Source of the DNA: an uncultured beta proteobacterium
GTDB taxonomy: Bacteria > Pseudomonadota > Gammaproteobacteria > Burkholderiales > Burkholderiaceae
Direction: 5' to 3'
Length of the DNA stretch: 7,713 nucleotides
NCBI GenBank assembly: GCA_903930665.1
Contig: CAIYZI010000401.1
Span: forward strand, 1-7,713
The notes under the pieces are model-generated. The model was given only the letters and a program-made list of their open reading frames with translations. It did not search any database and was not told the DNA's origin. Shown here piece by piece: positions 1 through 5,923 of the stretch; the first letter of the stretch is position 1; every line of letters begins with the position of its first letter. Made by a program: the position numbers and the translations under genes.

Positions 1-20
1 CCCCAAAACCCCAAAACCCC
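1..20. repeat. Ciliate macronuclear telomere, left end (C-strand)
   Basis: The first 20 bases are exactly (C4A4)2C4. This is the hypotrich macronuclear telomere repeat read from the C-rich strand, which is correct for the left end of a linear chromosome. The double-stranded part of Oxytricha/Stylonychia telomeres is known to be 20 bp, while Euplotes has 28 bp, so the length favours the first group. The window starts exactly at the telomere, as expected if the sequence record begins at a natural chromosome end. Confidence 0.95.
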
Positions 21-90
21 ATAACACAAAATTTATTGCGTAATCTTAAATTCAATAATAAATATATCGTAATAACCCACTATTATATTC
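21..90 (-). other. Subtelomeric 3' untranslated region of the 5'-nucleotidase gene
   Basis: This is 70 bp of very AT-rich sequence between the TGA of the nucleotidase gene and the left telomere. I see no ORF in it. It must hold the 3' UTR and the transcription end. On the minus strand an AATAAA hexamer lies at 37-32, 12 nt from the telomere, but I cannot say it works as a polyadenylation signal in this organism. It also contains one copy (35-52) of an 18-nt near-repeat whose partner overlaps the start codon of the same gene. Confidence 0.6.
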
Positions 91-1104
91 TCAAGCCAAA
101 ATGCTTTCTAACACATTGATGCTTTTCTATTCAAAGATACCATTTTATTAGGTATCTTTCTCAAATAACTTTTTAAGAATGAAGTTCACTGGCTGAAGAG
201 ATCCGTCTCCCGCTATTACCAAGTCATAAGTATCCATGTATTTCTCAATCATTTGGCTTTAACTCTCAATTGTATTCAGAAATCCTATCTTTAATACAGT
301 GTCATGTTTGGTTTCATCAACCATCTTGACATCTTCAACTATATCTCCCATAACAATCACATTTTATCTAAATGCCTCAACATGTCTGTAAACCATCTCT
401 CGCTTATTCAAAATATGCACTAAAGGCTCATTGTACTTGATGGCAAGGTCATCCTCATATTAAAAGGAATTAGCGATTATCTAAATATCCTGACAATACT
501 TAATTATTTCGTCATCATTTATTTCTCCATTGTGAGTAATGGCGTACAAACTCGCTTGTATAATTTCTTTGATACCTGCAGAAACTATGACCATCGGCAT
601 GTCAAGCGAGTGCAAGAGTTGGAGTAACTCACTCAGTCCATTTCTAAATAAAAGTCGGGATGATATTACTACATTCCCATAGTCTTATTTCCTGAAATTT
701 TTGTTTGCAAGAATACCAAGTGATTTCCTCCACCATTTCTACATCATATATCTCTTATCTTCCTCACTTAATTCCAAATTCAATTCTATAGGATGATAGT
801 AATTATACAGTCTTTTGCTTTCAATCTTTTGATCTTGAGTCATGTATATTGAAGCTTAAAGAGCTCCAAAGCTTGAATCAGCTTTACCTCCGTCTAGAAA
901 CTAGGCGCGCGTCAAAGTAGAATCGAAATCTGATAGGATTTATAAGTTCTAAGGCTGCCCATCATGGATTTGACTAAGCTTTTCAAACAGTTTACTCTGG
1001 TCTTTTATGAGTAACCCTGCCTGCTAGTGAGGAGTAGATATAAATTTTCTGAGGGATCCTTGCCCTAAAGTCTTAAAAAGATGAAGTAGTGAACAAGTAG
1101 TCAT
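91..1104 (-). CDS. Pyrimidine 5'-nucleotidase, cytosolic 5'-nucleotidase III (UMPH-1) type, ciliate genetic code
   Basis: Read on the minus strand with TAA/TAG as Gln and TGA as stop, this is an uninterrupted 337-aa protein. It is a HAD-superfamily nucleotidase that in this family removes the 5' phosphate from pyrimidine nucleoside monophosphates such as UMP and CMP. Motif I is DFDSTLT, with nucleophile D59 and acid/base D61. Motif II is VSAG (S175). The motif III Lys is probably K234 in HILNK. Motif IV is GDIVED, with metal ligands D254 and D258. The closing stretch KIGFLN...EKYMDTYDLVI closely follows animal NT5C3. There are 14 in-frame TAA/TAG codons and the only TGA is the terminal one. 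The first ATG is used because an in-frame TGA lies just upstream (1114-1116) and the next Met comes after the catalytic motif. Residues 1-25 are basic and hydroxylated and could be a mitochondrial targeting peptide, which is only inference. I see no intron. Confidence 0.88.
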
Positions 1105-1120
1105 TGCGTAATCTCAAATT
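1103..1120. repeat. 18-nt near-repeat, copy 2 (copy 1 at 35-52)
   Basis: On the minus strand this reads AATTTGAGATTACGCAAT and runs into the ATG of the nucleotidase gene. The copy in that gene's 3' UTR at 35-52 reads AATTTAAGATTACGCAAT, so 17 of 18 bases match. The GATTACGCAAT core is less AT-rich than its surroundings, which makes chance less likely. Its role is unknown. Confidence 0.6.
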
Positions 1121-1169
1121 ATATTTAATTGTATTAAAATAGCAATAATTATTTACTAATCTAGTTAAT
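1105..1169 (-). promoter_or_regulatory. Intergenic spacer between the two tandem nanochromosome genes
   Basis: This 65-bp, very AT-rich spacer separates the TGA of the upstream Gln-rich gene from the ATG of the nucleotidase gene, both on the minus strand. It has to contain the 3' end of one transcript and the start of the next unless the two are co-transcribed. I see no defined promoter element. Its shortness is notable for a eukaryote, though hypotrich nanochromosomes are generally compact. Confidence 0.5.
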
Positions 1170-2492
1170 TCATTAAATCATATCACAAAGAGCAAGTACT
1201 GACTTATTAATATCATCCTTTTGCTGCAGACTTAATCCCTTTCTCATCTTATTCAGTTTATGAAGTGAGTTCAAGACTTGCTTCATTAAATTATTGCTTT
1301 ACTTTACATTAGAAAGAGGGGCTCTGTTTGATTTCGGAGGTAGTTGATCAATTGACTAAGTTAAATTTGTGAAGGTTTGGCTTTCCTACATTATTCTTGA
1401 TATTTCAGGTCTCTTGCTTTCATTCAACTATTTAGCTTTCTTAATCATTTATACTATTTGTTTAAGTTCTTGTTAAGAATTTCGTGGATTCCCAAGCATT
1501 GATGATGAATGGGATATCTGTAATGGTCTATTTTCTTTATTGTGTTCATCATTTTGTGTCACATTCGATAATTGCTCAATAAGTGAGTTTATTATTTCTA
1601 AAGCCTTACTCATTGCATCTTTGAACTGCTCTTAAGAATTTATAGACATGCAACTAGTGTCACCTTCTTGACTGTTCAGTCTGAGTCTATCATTACTATT
1701 TTTTGTTGACATTTATTGTACAAAGCTCTGGTATTGTTAAGATTACTATGAATTTCTGAGAGTATTTTGAACTTTATAGTAGCCCTATCCTTAACCACCA
1801 TTATTTTCTTCATTAAATAGGGATGTACATCTTTTTCTTCCGTTTGGAGGCAATTGTCTTTAACTATTTTGATGATAACCTCCATAATTACTAACAGAGG
1901 TTTATAGGTATTGCATACTAGAGCTATTATATTCTATTTTATTTCTTGAACTTTTATTTATTTGTGATTTCTGTAGTAGCTTGAACTGTTATTTTAGTTA
2001 TTATTGCTTTTGGAAGGACAGTTCAGGCCAAAGACCAAGTTTTAAATAGTTATCATGGAAATTAGTAACGTGAGGAACTCTTGCTTTAGGATCTTTGAGT
2101 GCATGGTAACTAGGTTATATGCTAAATTGAGGGAACTCTTTTATTTTATCAGAGGGAGAAATCGTTGTGTCATCCATTGGAGGAGTGCTGTCTTCATTTA
2201 GATCTGGTGACTTTATAGAACACAGAGACTCGTCTATATTGTGAGAGATTGATGATTCATCTTGTATAGGAGAGTGTTTCCACATCTTAGAGTGCGATAG
2301 TAGGGGGTTATCTCTTAGATCTTAACTCCTCATAGTGGATAAGTCATTTAGCAATTAGTCTTAATATCTATTCATACCCGTATTCCATTAAGATCTCTGA
2401 GATTTTGGAGGGGCAAGATAGTTTTTGGCAGACTCTGCACTATCAAGTTGGACCTAACCTCTTGAAGACCAAGTTGCTCTATTATTGTTCAT
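1170..2492 (-). CDS. Unknown Gln/Asn/Ser-rich protein, ciliate genetic code
   Basis: With TAA/TAG read as Gln, the minus strand encodes 440 aa from ATG at 2492 to TGA at 1170-1172. An in-frame TGA at 2529-2531 lies upstream of the first ATG, so this start is well supported. About 25 TAA/TAG codons occur in frame and no internal TGA does. I do not recognise a family. The first 150 residues are polar, rich in Ser and Pro, and probably disordered. Gln runs such as KQQQLKQQ lie near residues 160-180 and QQSQQYQ near 250-260. Three Lys/Leu-rich stretches (about 288-311, 340-380 and 403-438) look helical and may form coiled coils. There is no signal peptide or membrane segment. It is transcribed first, 65 bp upstream of the nucleotidase gene in the same direction. 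A regulatory, scaffold or RNA-associated role would be a guess. Small in-phase introns cannot be excluded. Confidence 0.75.
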
Positions 2493-2535
2493 ATTTAAAT
2501 TTTAAATTTCAAAGTTAAACAACTCAATTCACCTA
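2493..2535 (-). promoter_or_regulatory. Subtelomeric leader/promoter region of the Gln-rich gene
   Basis: Only 43 bp lie between the right telomere and the first ATG of the rightmost gene, and they are A/T-rich. Any core promoter and 5' UTR for this gene must be here or overlap the telomere, as is normal for hypotrich gene-sized chromosomes. I cannot point to a specific element. Confidence 0.4.
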
Positions 2536-2570
2536 GGGGTTTTGGGGTTTTGGGGTTTTGGGGTTTTGGG
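2536..2570. repeat. Ciliate macronuclear telomere, right end (G-strand), fused to bacterial DNA
   Basis: This is (G4T4)4G3, 35 nt, the right-end counterpart of the C4A4 telomere at base 1. The orientation, G-rich strand pointing outward, marks it as the end of the sequence to its left and not as a cap on the bacterial sequence to its right. In Oxytricha-type telomeres the G strand totals 36 nt (20 paired plus a 16-nt overhang), so all but one base of a full G strand appears to be present. Bacterial coding sequence begins at about 2571. Confidence 0.95.
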
Positions 2571-2634
2571 TTGATTCAACAGCCACCCATTTCAGGCGTG
2601 TGTTTCCTATGTCAAATAGCAGGTAAAGACTCAT
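2571..2634 (-). CDS. coaX: Type III pantothenate kinase, N-terminal fragment (truncated at the chimeric junction)
   Basis: On the minus strand, ATG at 2634-2632 begins MSLYLLFDIGNTRLKWVAV, 21 codons in all, before the sequence runs into the ciliate telomere. The DIGNTRLKW segment is the N-terminal phosphate-binding motif of CoaX/Baf-family enzymes, which phosphorylate pantothenate in the first step of CoA synthesis. The ATG overlaps the birA stop codon (ATGA), and birA followed by coaX is a common order in Burkholderiales. The other roughly 230 residues are missing because of the junction, so the gene is probably intact in the real bacterium. Confidence 0.82.
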
Positions 2635-3431
2635 GATTGAACTCGCATAGAAACGTCACCCGCATGGATTGCGAGTATTTTCCCGTTTTGGTTCAAAATA
2701 AGGGCGCCACTGTTATCTACGCCGGCTGCTTGACCACAAACAGATTCTTTACCCGCCCCAGTAATATTCACTGCCAGATCTTTGTAGGCATCCCACTCAT
2801 TCCATTCGGTTTGATAAGCCTTAAATCCATCCCGTTCAAATTCGGGTAAATATCTTTCAAAGGCTTCAATAAGCTTTAGCCAAAAAAATTCAATGTCTGG
2901 GAGCGGGGTATTTTCTTGTTGCAATTGATCAACTGCACTGACTTTTTGAGTTGATGAGCCCTCTAGGCAGTTTTCAATGGATGGGGCATTGCGTAAGTTG
3001 AGGCCTACCCCAATGATCATCCAAGTGGGATCATTGGCTTTAGCCTGGCCACCCTCTATTAATATGCCACCGAGTTTGGCATTGTTTAGCAACAAATCAT
3101 TGGGCCATTTGAGACGCAGGCCTTGTTCGTAAAGTTGAGATTGTTCAAGACGGAGCGCTGCGGCAATTCCGGAGATAGCTGCTAGACCCACCACCAGACT
3201 TAACCCGGATAGTTCTCCAGGACTTTTTTGGAATGGGTATGCATAAGAAAAGCACAGAGTGTCATTCGGGTTGGCTATCCATGATCTGCCAGCTCTCCCC
3301 TTGCCCGCGGTCTGTTTATGGGCAATTCGGGCAATAGGATCCATTAATTGACCTGCGCGCCAACGTACCAATAGATCGTCATTGGTAGATTGTGTTTCTG
3401 CCACTCGTTCAAGGATGCAATTCATGCTCAT
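2631..3431 (-). CDS. birA: Biotin--[acetyl-CoA-carboxylase] ligase (class I BirA)
   Basis: This 266-aa cytoplasmic enzyme activates biotin as biotinyl-5'-AMP and transfers it to the biotin carboxyl carrier subunit of acetyl-CoA carboxylase and related enzymes. Visible motifs are TQSTND (13-18), the nucleotide-binding loop AGKGRAGRSW (42-51; many homologues have GRGR at the start of it), KWPND (108-112) and KLGGILIE (119-126), with a C-terminal SH3-like part after about residue 215. There is no N-terminal helix-turn-helix, so it is a ligase without the repressor function of E. coli BirA. The start is either M1 or M3 (ATG-AGC-ATG), and neither has a strong ribosome binding site. Its stop overlaps the coaX start, implying co-transcription. 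It is divergent from the vanZ-like gene with 37 bp between starts. Confidence 0.92.
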   Translation of the reverse strand: MSMNCILERVAETQSTNDDLLVRWRAGQLMDPIARIAHKQTAGKGRAGRSWIANPNDTLCFSYAYPFQKSPGELSGLSLVVGLAAISGIAAALRLEQSQLYEQGLRLKWPNDLLLNNAKLGGILIEGGQAKANDPTWMIIGVGLNLRNAPSIENCLEGSSTQKVSAVDQLQQENTPLPDIEFFWLKLIEAFERYLPEFERDGFKAYQTEWNEWDAYKDLAVNITGAGKESVCGQAAGVDNSGALILNQNGKILAIHAGDVSMRVQS

Positions 3432-3468
3432 TTCGCCATTGTAGAAAGGTCTGACCTAGAATTAGGGA
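3432..3468. promoter_or_regulatory. Short divergent intergenic region between birA and the vanZ-like gene
   Basis: Only 37 bp separate the two divergent start codons, so promoters for both units must lie here or inside the opposite gene's coding sequence. I find no convincing -35/-10 pair. An AAAGG at 3444-3448 is too far from the vanZ-like ATG to be a good ribosome site, and the AGGGA directly against that ATG is too close, so translation initiation of that gene looks weak or non-canonical. Confidence 0.4.
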
Positions 3469-4563
3469 ATGCATCAAGAAGATCAGCGTCCACGTAAGTT
3501 TATATGGCCCCATCAGGCCATGCCGTTAGCTAGGGCTATCAGCTTAAGTTACGCCTTATTAATCTTGTATGTCAGTTTGAACCCCTTTGATTTTGATTTT
3601 CAGAATGGGGTTTCATTTTGGGCGTGGTTAGATGCCCCTTTGCCTCGGTTTATTACTCTTTTTGATGTTTCCGTCAATATTCTTGCTTATATCCCTTTGG
3701 GTTTTTTGTTGGTATTTGCCGCCTACCCCCGTTGGCGTAATTTTGTCGCACTGGGGATTGCCATCACCTTTGGTGCTGTTTTGGCTTTTAGTGCTGAAAC
3801 TCTCCAAACCTGGTTGCCAACCCGTATTCCAAGCCAAACGGATTGGTGGGCCAATGTTCTAGGCACCTTGCTTGGGGGTCTGCTAGCCATTCCTCTGGGT
3901 CCTCAATGGTTATCCGGTAGCGCTATACGTCGCCGCTTTGATAAATGGTTTGGCTTAAATTGGACGGCCTGCGCTTTATTCCTCTTATTTCCTTGGTCGC
4001 AAATTTATCCACAAAGCTCCTGGTTGGGAACGGGGGTATGGGGCCATCATTTTTTTGGATCCATTGATTGGGGAACTACTGCAATTAATCAGGTGGCTCA
4101 GGAGACCTTGATTACCGCTACTTGCTGGTTAGGCACAGGCTTACTGCTGTCGCTTGGTATGCGCACTAAAGCGCTTCAATGGCGCATCCTAAATGGCCTT
4201 CTTTGCCTCACGGTGCTTCTCAAAATCTTGTTTACAGGCCTTCAGTTTGGGGTGGAATTTAGTTTTCTTTGGCTAACCACTGGCGCCCTATGGGGTATGG
4301 TCATGGGCAGCGTAATTTTAAAATGGGCCCTTCAACTGTCAAATACCGCCAAATTTTGTATGGCCTTGTTCTGCCTTATTAGTGCCACGATCGCTGTGAA
4401 TCTTCTGCCTGATAATCCTTACTTTATATTGATCATGCGACATTGGCGACAGGGTCGTTTACTGCACTTTAATGATCTTATGCAGTGGGTTTCAGTAGTA
4501 TGGTTGCCTATGGCTTTATTTTGGGTCATTCGAGATAAATTGATCTATGAGTCCCACCCCTAA
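3469..4563 (+). CDS. VanZ-family integral membrane protein
   Basis: This is a 364-aa polytopic membrane protein. The N-terminal half matches the VanZ domain: a first membrane helix ending in LYVSLNPF (33-40), then D66 and NILAYIPLGFLL (70-81), then the signature SAETLQTWLPTRIPSQTDWWANVLGTLLG (in two parts, 108-122 and 123-136) with E110, Q113, R119, D125 and N129. The C-terminal half has about five more hydrophobic segments (roughly 165-180, 215-232, 240-255, 264-285 and 295-312), with another near 340-357. VanZ was named for teicoplanin resistance in enterococcal vanA clusters, but chromosomal homologues in Gram-negatives have no firmly assigned role. Nothing here suggests a resistance cluster. 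It is the first gene of the plus-strand series. An internal Met at residue 18 is an alternative start. Confidence 0.85.
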   Translation: MHQEDQRPRKFIWPHQAMPLARAISLSYALLILYVSLNPFDFDFQNGVSFWAWLDAPLPRFITLFDVSVNILAYIPLGFLLVFAAYPRWRNFVALGIAITFGAVLAFSAETLQTWLPTRIPSQTDWWANVLGTLLGGLLAIPLGPQWLSGSAIRRRFDKWFGLNWTACALFLLFPWSQIYPQSSWLGTGVWGHHFFGSIDWGTTAINQVAQETLITATCWLGTGLLLSLGMRTKALQWRILNGLLCLTVLLKILFTGLQFGVEFSFLWLTTGALWGMVMGSVILKWALQLSNTAKFCMALFCLISATIAVNLLPDNPYFILIMRHWRQGRLLHFNDLMQWVSVVWLPMALFWVIRDKLIYESHP

Positions 4564-4576
4564 CTTATTGATGGAT

Positions 4577-4885
4577 ATGAGCTTCCAACACCACTTATTT
4601 TTTTGTTTGAATGATCGCAGTAACGGCGAAGATTGTTGTGCGCAACATAATGCATTTGCGTTGTTTGAATATGCAAAAAATCGCGTAAAAGAGCTTGGCC
4701 TCGCTGGTCCAGGAAAGATTCGGGTAAATAAAGCGGGCTGTTTAGATCGTTGTGCTGATGGCCCCGTGTTAGTAATTTATCCAGAAGGTATCTGGTACAC
4801 ATTGGTAGACGCAGAAGATGTCGAAGAAGTTATACAGTCTCACTTAATTCAGGGGCGCACAGTAGAGCGTCTTCAGTTAGTTTAG
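4577..4885 (+). CDS. (2Fe-2S) ferredoxin, thioredoxin-like fold
   Basis: This small cytoplasmic electron carrier has 102 aa from the start chosen here. Cys ligands C10, C20 or C21, C55 and C59 lie in FFCLND, EDCC and GCLDRC, matching the Aquifex-type thioredoxin-like [2Fe-2S] ferredoxins, which bind a cluster through four Cys and usually form dimers. The body KELGLAGPGKIRVNKAGCLDRCADGPVL is very conserved in betaproteobacterial relatives. In-frame upstream ATGs occur at 4547 and 4571. The 4547 start would overlap the vanZ-like gene by 17 nt and add an unconserved MSPTPNLLMD, so I prefer 4577, where the family's conserved N-terminus begins; 4571 is also possible. Its partner is unknown. One inferred role is electron supply to nearby iron-sulfur enzymes such as LipA. 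Confidence 0.88.
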   Translation: MSFQHHLFFCLNDRSNGEDCCAQHNAFALFEYAKNRVKELGLAGPGKIRVNKAGCLDRCADGPVLVIYPEGIWYTLVDAEDVEEVIQSHLIQGRTVERLQLV

Positions 4886-4896
4886 AAAGTAGCGTC

Positions 4897-5613
4897 ATGA
4901 ATAGCCGTACAAAATTAATCCACATTGATGGTGTGGTTGGTCAGATTGAGATGTCTATCGACCTTCCAGATGAATTGAAAATCAATCCTGATTTTGCAGT
5001 TCGTGGATTGGCTTTAGTTGCTCACCCTCACCCATTGATGGGTGGCACGATGGACAATAAAGTAGCACAGACCATTGCGCGCACGTTCAATCAATTAGGC
5101 TATATCAGCGTTCGCCCTAATTTTCGTGGAGTGGGCGGAACGGCAGGTGTGCACGATGATGGCGTGGGTGAGTTAGATGATTTACTGCATGTTACGGATT
5201 GGATGCGTACCCCTTCGAGCTGGGCTCAATTTGCAGCAACCCAAGACCAGACTTGGATTGCCATGGCAAATGCTCTTCCATTAGTCGTTTCTGGATTTTC
5301 ATTTGGTAGTTTTGTGGGTAGTCATCTGGTACAGCGTTTAGCCGAACTAGGGCGCCCAGCAGAGCGATTGGTGATGGTTGGAAGCGCTGCTGGTAAGTGG
5401 GTGTTAGCCCAAGTCCCAACGGATACGATTTTGATTCATGGTGAAGTGGATGAAACGATTCCATTGATTGATGTATTAGATTGGGCGAGACCTCAAGAAC
5501 TTATTGTTCAAGTTGTACCAGGTGCTGATCACTTCTTTCATCGTCGCTTGCATTGCATACGCAACGTTATTTCGGGTGCATGGTTGGGGATGCCTGACCA
5601 TCGCAAAAATTAA
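4897..5613 (+). CDS. Alpha/beta hydrolase, probable serine hydrolase
   Basis: This is a 238-aa cytoplasmic alpha/beta-fold protein. The N-terminal AHPHPLMGGTMDNKV (42-56) and RPNFRGVGGTAG (73-84) are typical of the small bacterial hydrolases annotated as 'alpha/beta hydrolase' or dienelactone-hydrolase-like. The nucleophile elbow is GFSFG with S135. The likely triad partners are D185 (HGEVDETIP) and H212 (PGADHFF). The true substrate is unknown; an ester or thioester is plausible. It starts 11 nt after the ferredoxin stop and is probably co-transcribed. The last residues, GMPDHRKN, follow the expected end of the fold and are not obviously conserved. There is no signal peptide. Confidence 0.88.
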   Translation: MNSRTKLIHIDGVVGQIEMSIDLPDELKINPDFAVRGLALVAHPHPLMGGTMDNKVAQTIARTFNQLGYISVRPNFRGVGGTAGVHDDGVGELDDLLHVTDWMRTPSSWAQFAATQDQTWIAMANALPLVVSGFSFGSFVGSHLVQRLAELGRPAERLVMVGSAAGKWVLAQVPTDTILIHGEVDETIPLIDVLDWARPQELIVQVVPGADHFFHRRLHCIRNVISGAWLGMPDHRKN

Positions 5614-5619
5614 AGATAC

Positions 5620-5624
5620 AGGAG
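5620..5624 (+). promoter_or_regulatory. Ribosome binding site for the DUF493 gene
   Basis: AGGAG lies 8 nt before the ATG at 5633. It is the clearest Shine-Dalgarno sequence in the plus-strand cluster and fixes the start of the DUF493 gene, ruling out the longer open frame that reaches back to 5504 inside the hydrolase gene. Confidence 0.7.
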
Positions 5625-5632
5625 CAAAAACC

Positions 5633-5899
5633 ATGACTGAAGAAAAATCCCTCATTGAATATCCGTCTATATTTCCAATCAAGGTGATGGGTAAATCTCA
5701 CCCGGACTATCTTCCTGCGATCTTGCATATTGCACATCAATTTGACCCCGTGTTTGATGAGAGTAAGGTTGAGCAAAGACCTTCAAAAGATGGAAACTAT
5801 TTAGGTATCACCTTGCCAATTAACGCGACAAGCAGAGAGCAGCTGGATGAGCTTTATCGAACCTTATCTACCCACCCAATGGTCAGCATGGTTTTATAA
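5633..5899 (+). CDS. DUF493 (YbeD-type) family protein
   Basis: This is an 88-aa cytoplasmic protein of the DUF493/YbeD family, recognised by SLIEYPSIFPIKVMG (6-20), the central HFD-like QFDP and the C-terminal pattern ITLPINATSREQLDELYRTL...HPMVSMVL. The family adopts a small ferredoxin-like alpha/beta fold resembling ACT-type regulatory domains. In many proteobacteria it sits next to lipB, as here, which hints at a regulatory link with lipoate metabolism; no activity is established. A strong ribosome site (AGGAG) supports the start. lipB follows after 24 nt. Confidence 0.88.
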   Translation: MTEEKSLIEYPSIFPIKVMGKSHPDYLPAILHIAHQFDPVFDESKVEQRPSKDGNYLGITLPINATSREQLDELYRTLSTHPMVSMVL

Positions 5900-5923
5900 A
5901 GCTCCATGACAATTGCTCATTAA

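Noticed and set aside
1676..1885. 69-aa standard-code minus-strand ORF
   Set aside because: It lies in another frame inside the 440-aa code-6 ORF, which is far longer and has an upstream stop and clean start. The short ORF is a shadow.
1..2570. Euplotes macronuclear chromosome with its Polynucleobacter symbiont
   Set aside because: The repeat unit fits Euplotes, but the telomere lengths (20 and 35 nt) and the many in-frame TAA/TAG codons with TGA as the only stop do not.
2536..2570. Telomere added to bacterial DNA (de novo capping of captured symbiont DNA)
   Set aside because: A cap on the left end of the bacterial piece would read C4A4 on the plus strand. It reads G4T4, so it caps the ciliate sequence to its left.
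1..2570. Degraded or non-coding accessory bacterial island
   Set aside because: The AT-rich, apparently stop-filled region resolves into two intact ORFs under the hypotrich code with recognisable nucleotidase motifs and flanking telomeres.
2637..2849. Plus-strand 70-aa ORF opposite birA, and similar opposite-strand ORFs at 3628-3837, 4560-4802, 5192-5464, 6210-6407 and 6621-6881
   Set aside because: All lie antisense to or overlap well-identified genes and show no recognisable motifs. They are shadow frames.
3469..4563. Glycopeptide-resistance (van) cluster
   Set aside because: Only the VanZ-type membrane domain is present, without vanHAX or regulators. The neighbours are housekeeping genes.
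4547..4576. Longer N-terminus for the ferredoxin
   Set aside because: It would overlap the vanZ-like gene and add unconserved residues. Starting at 4577 places the Cys ligands at the family's usual positions. It is kept only as an alternative.
5504..5632. N-terminal extension of the DUF493 protein (131-aa version)
   Set aside because: The extension lies inside the hydrolase gene, has no family similarity that I recognise, and a clear AGGAG site marks the ATG at 5633.
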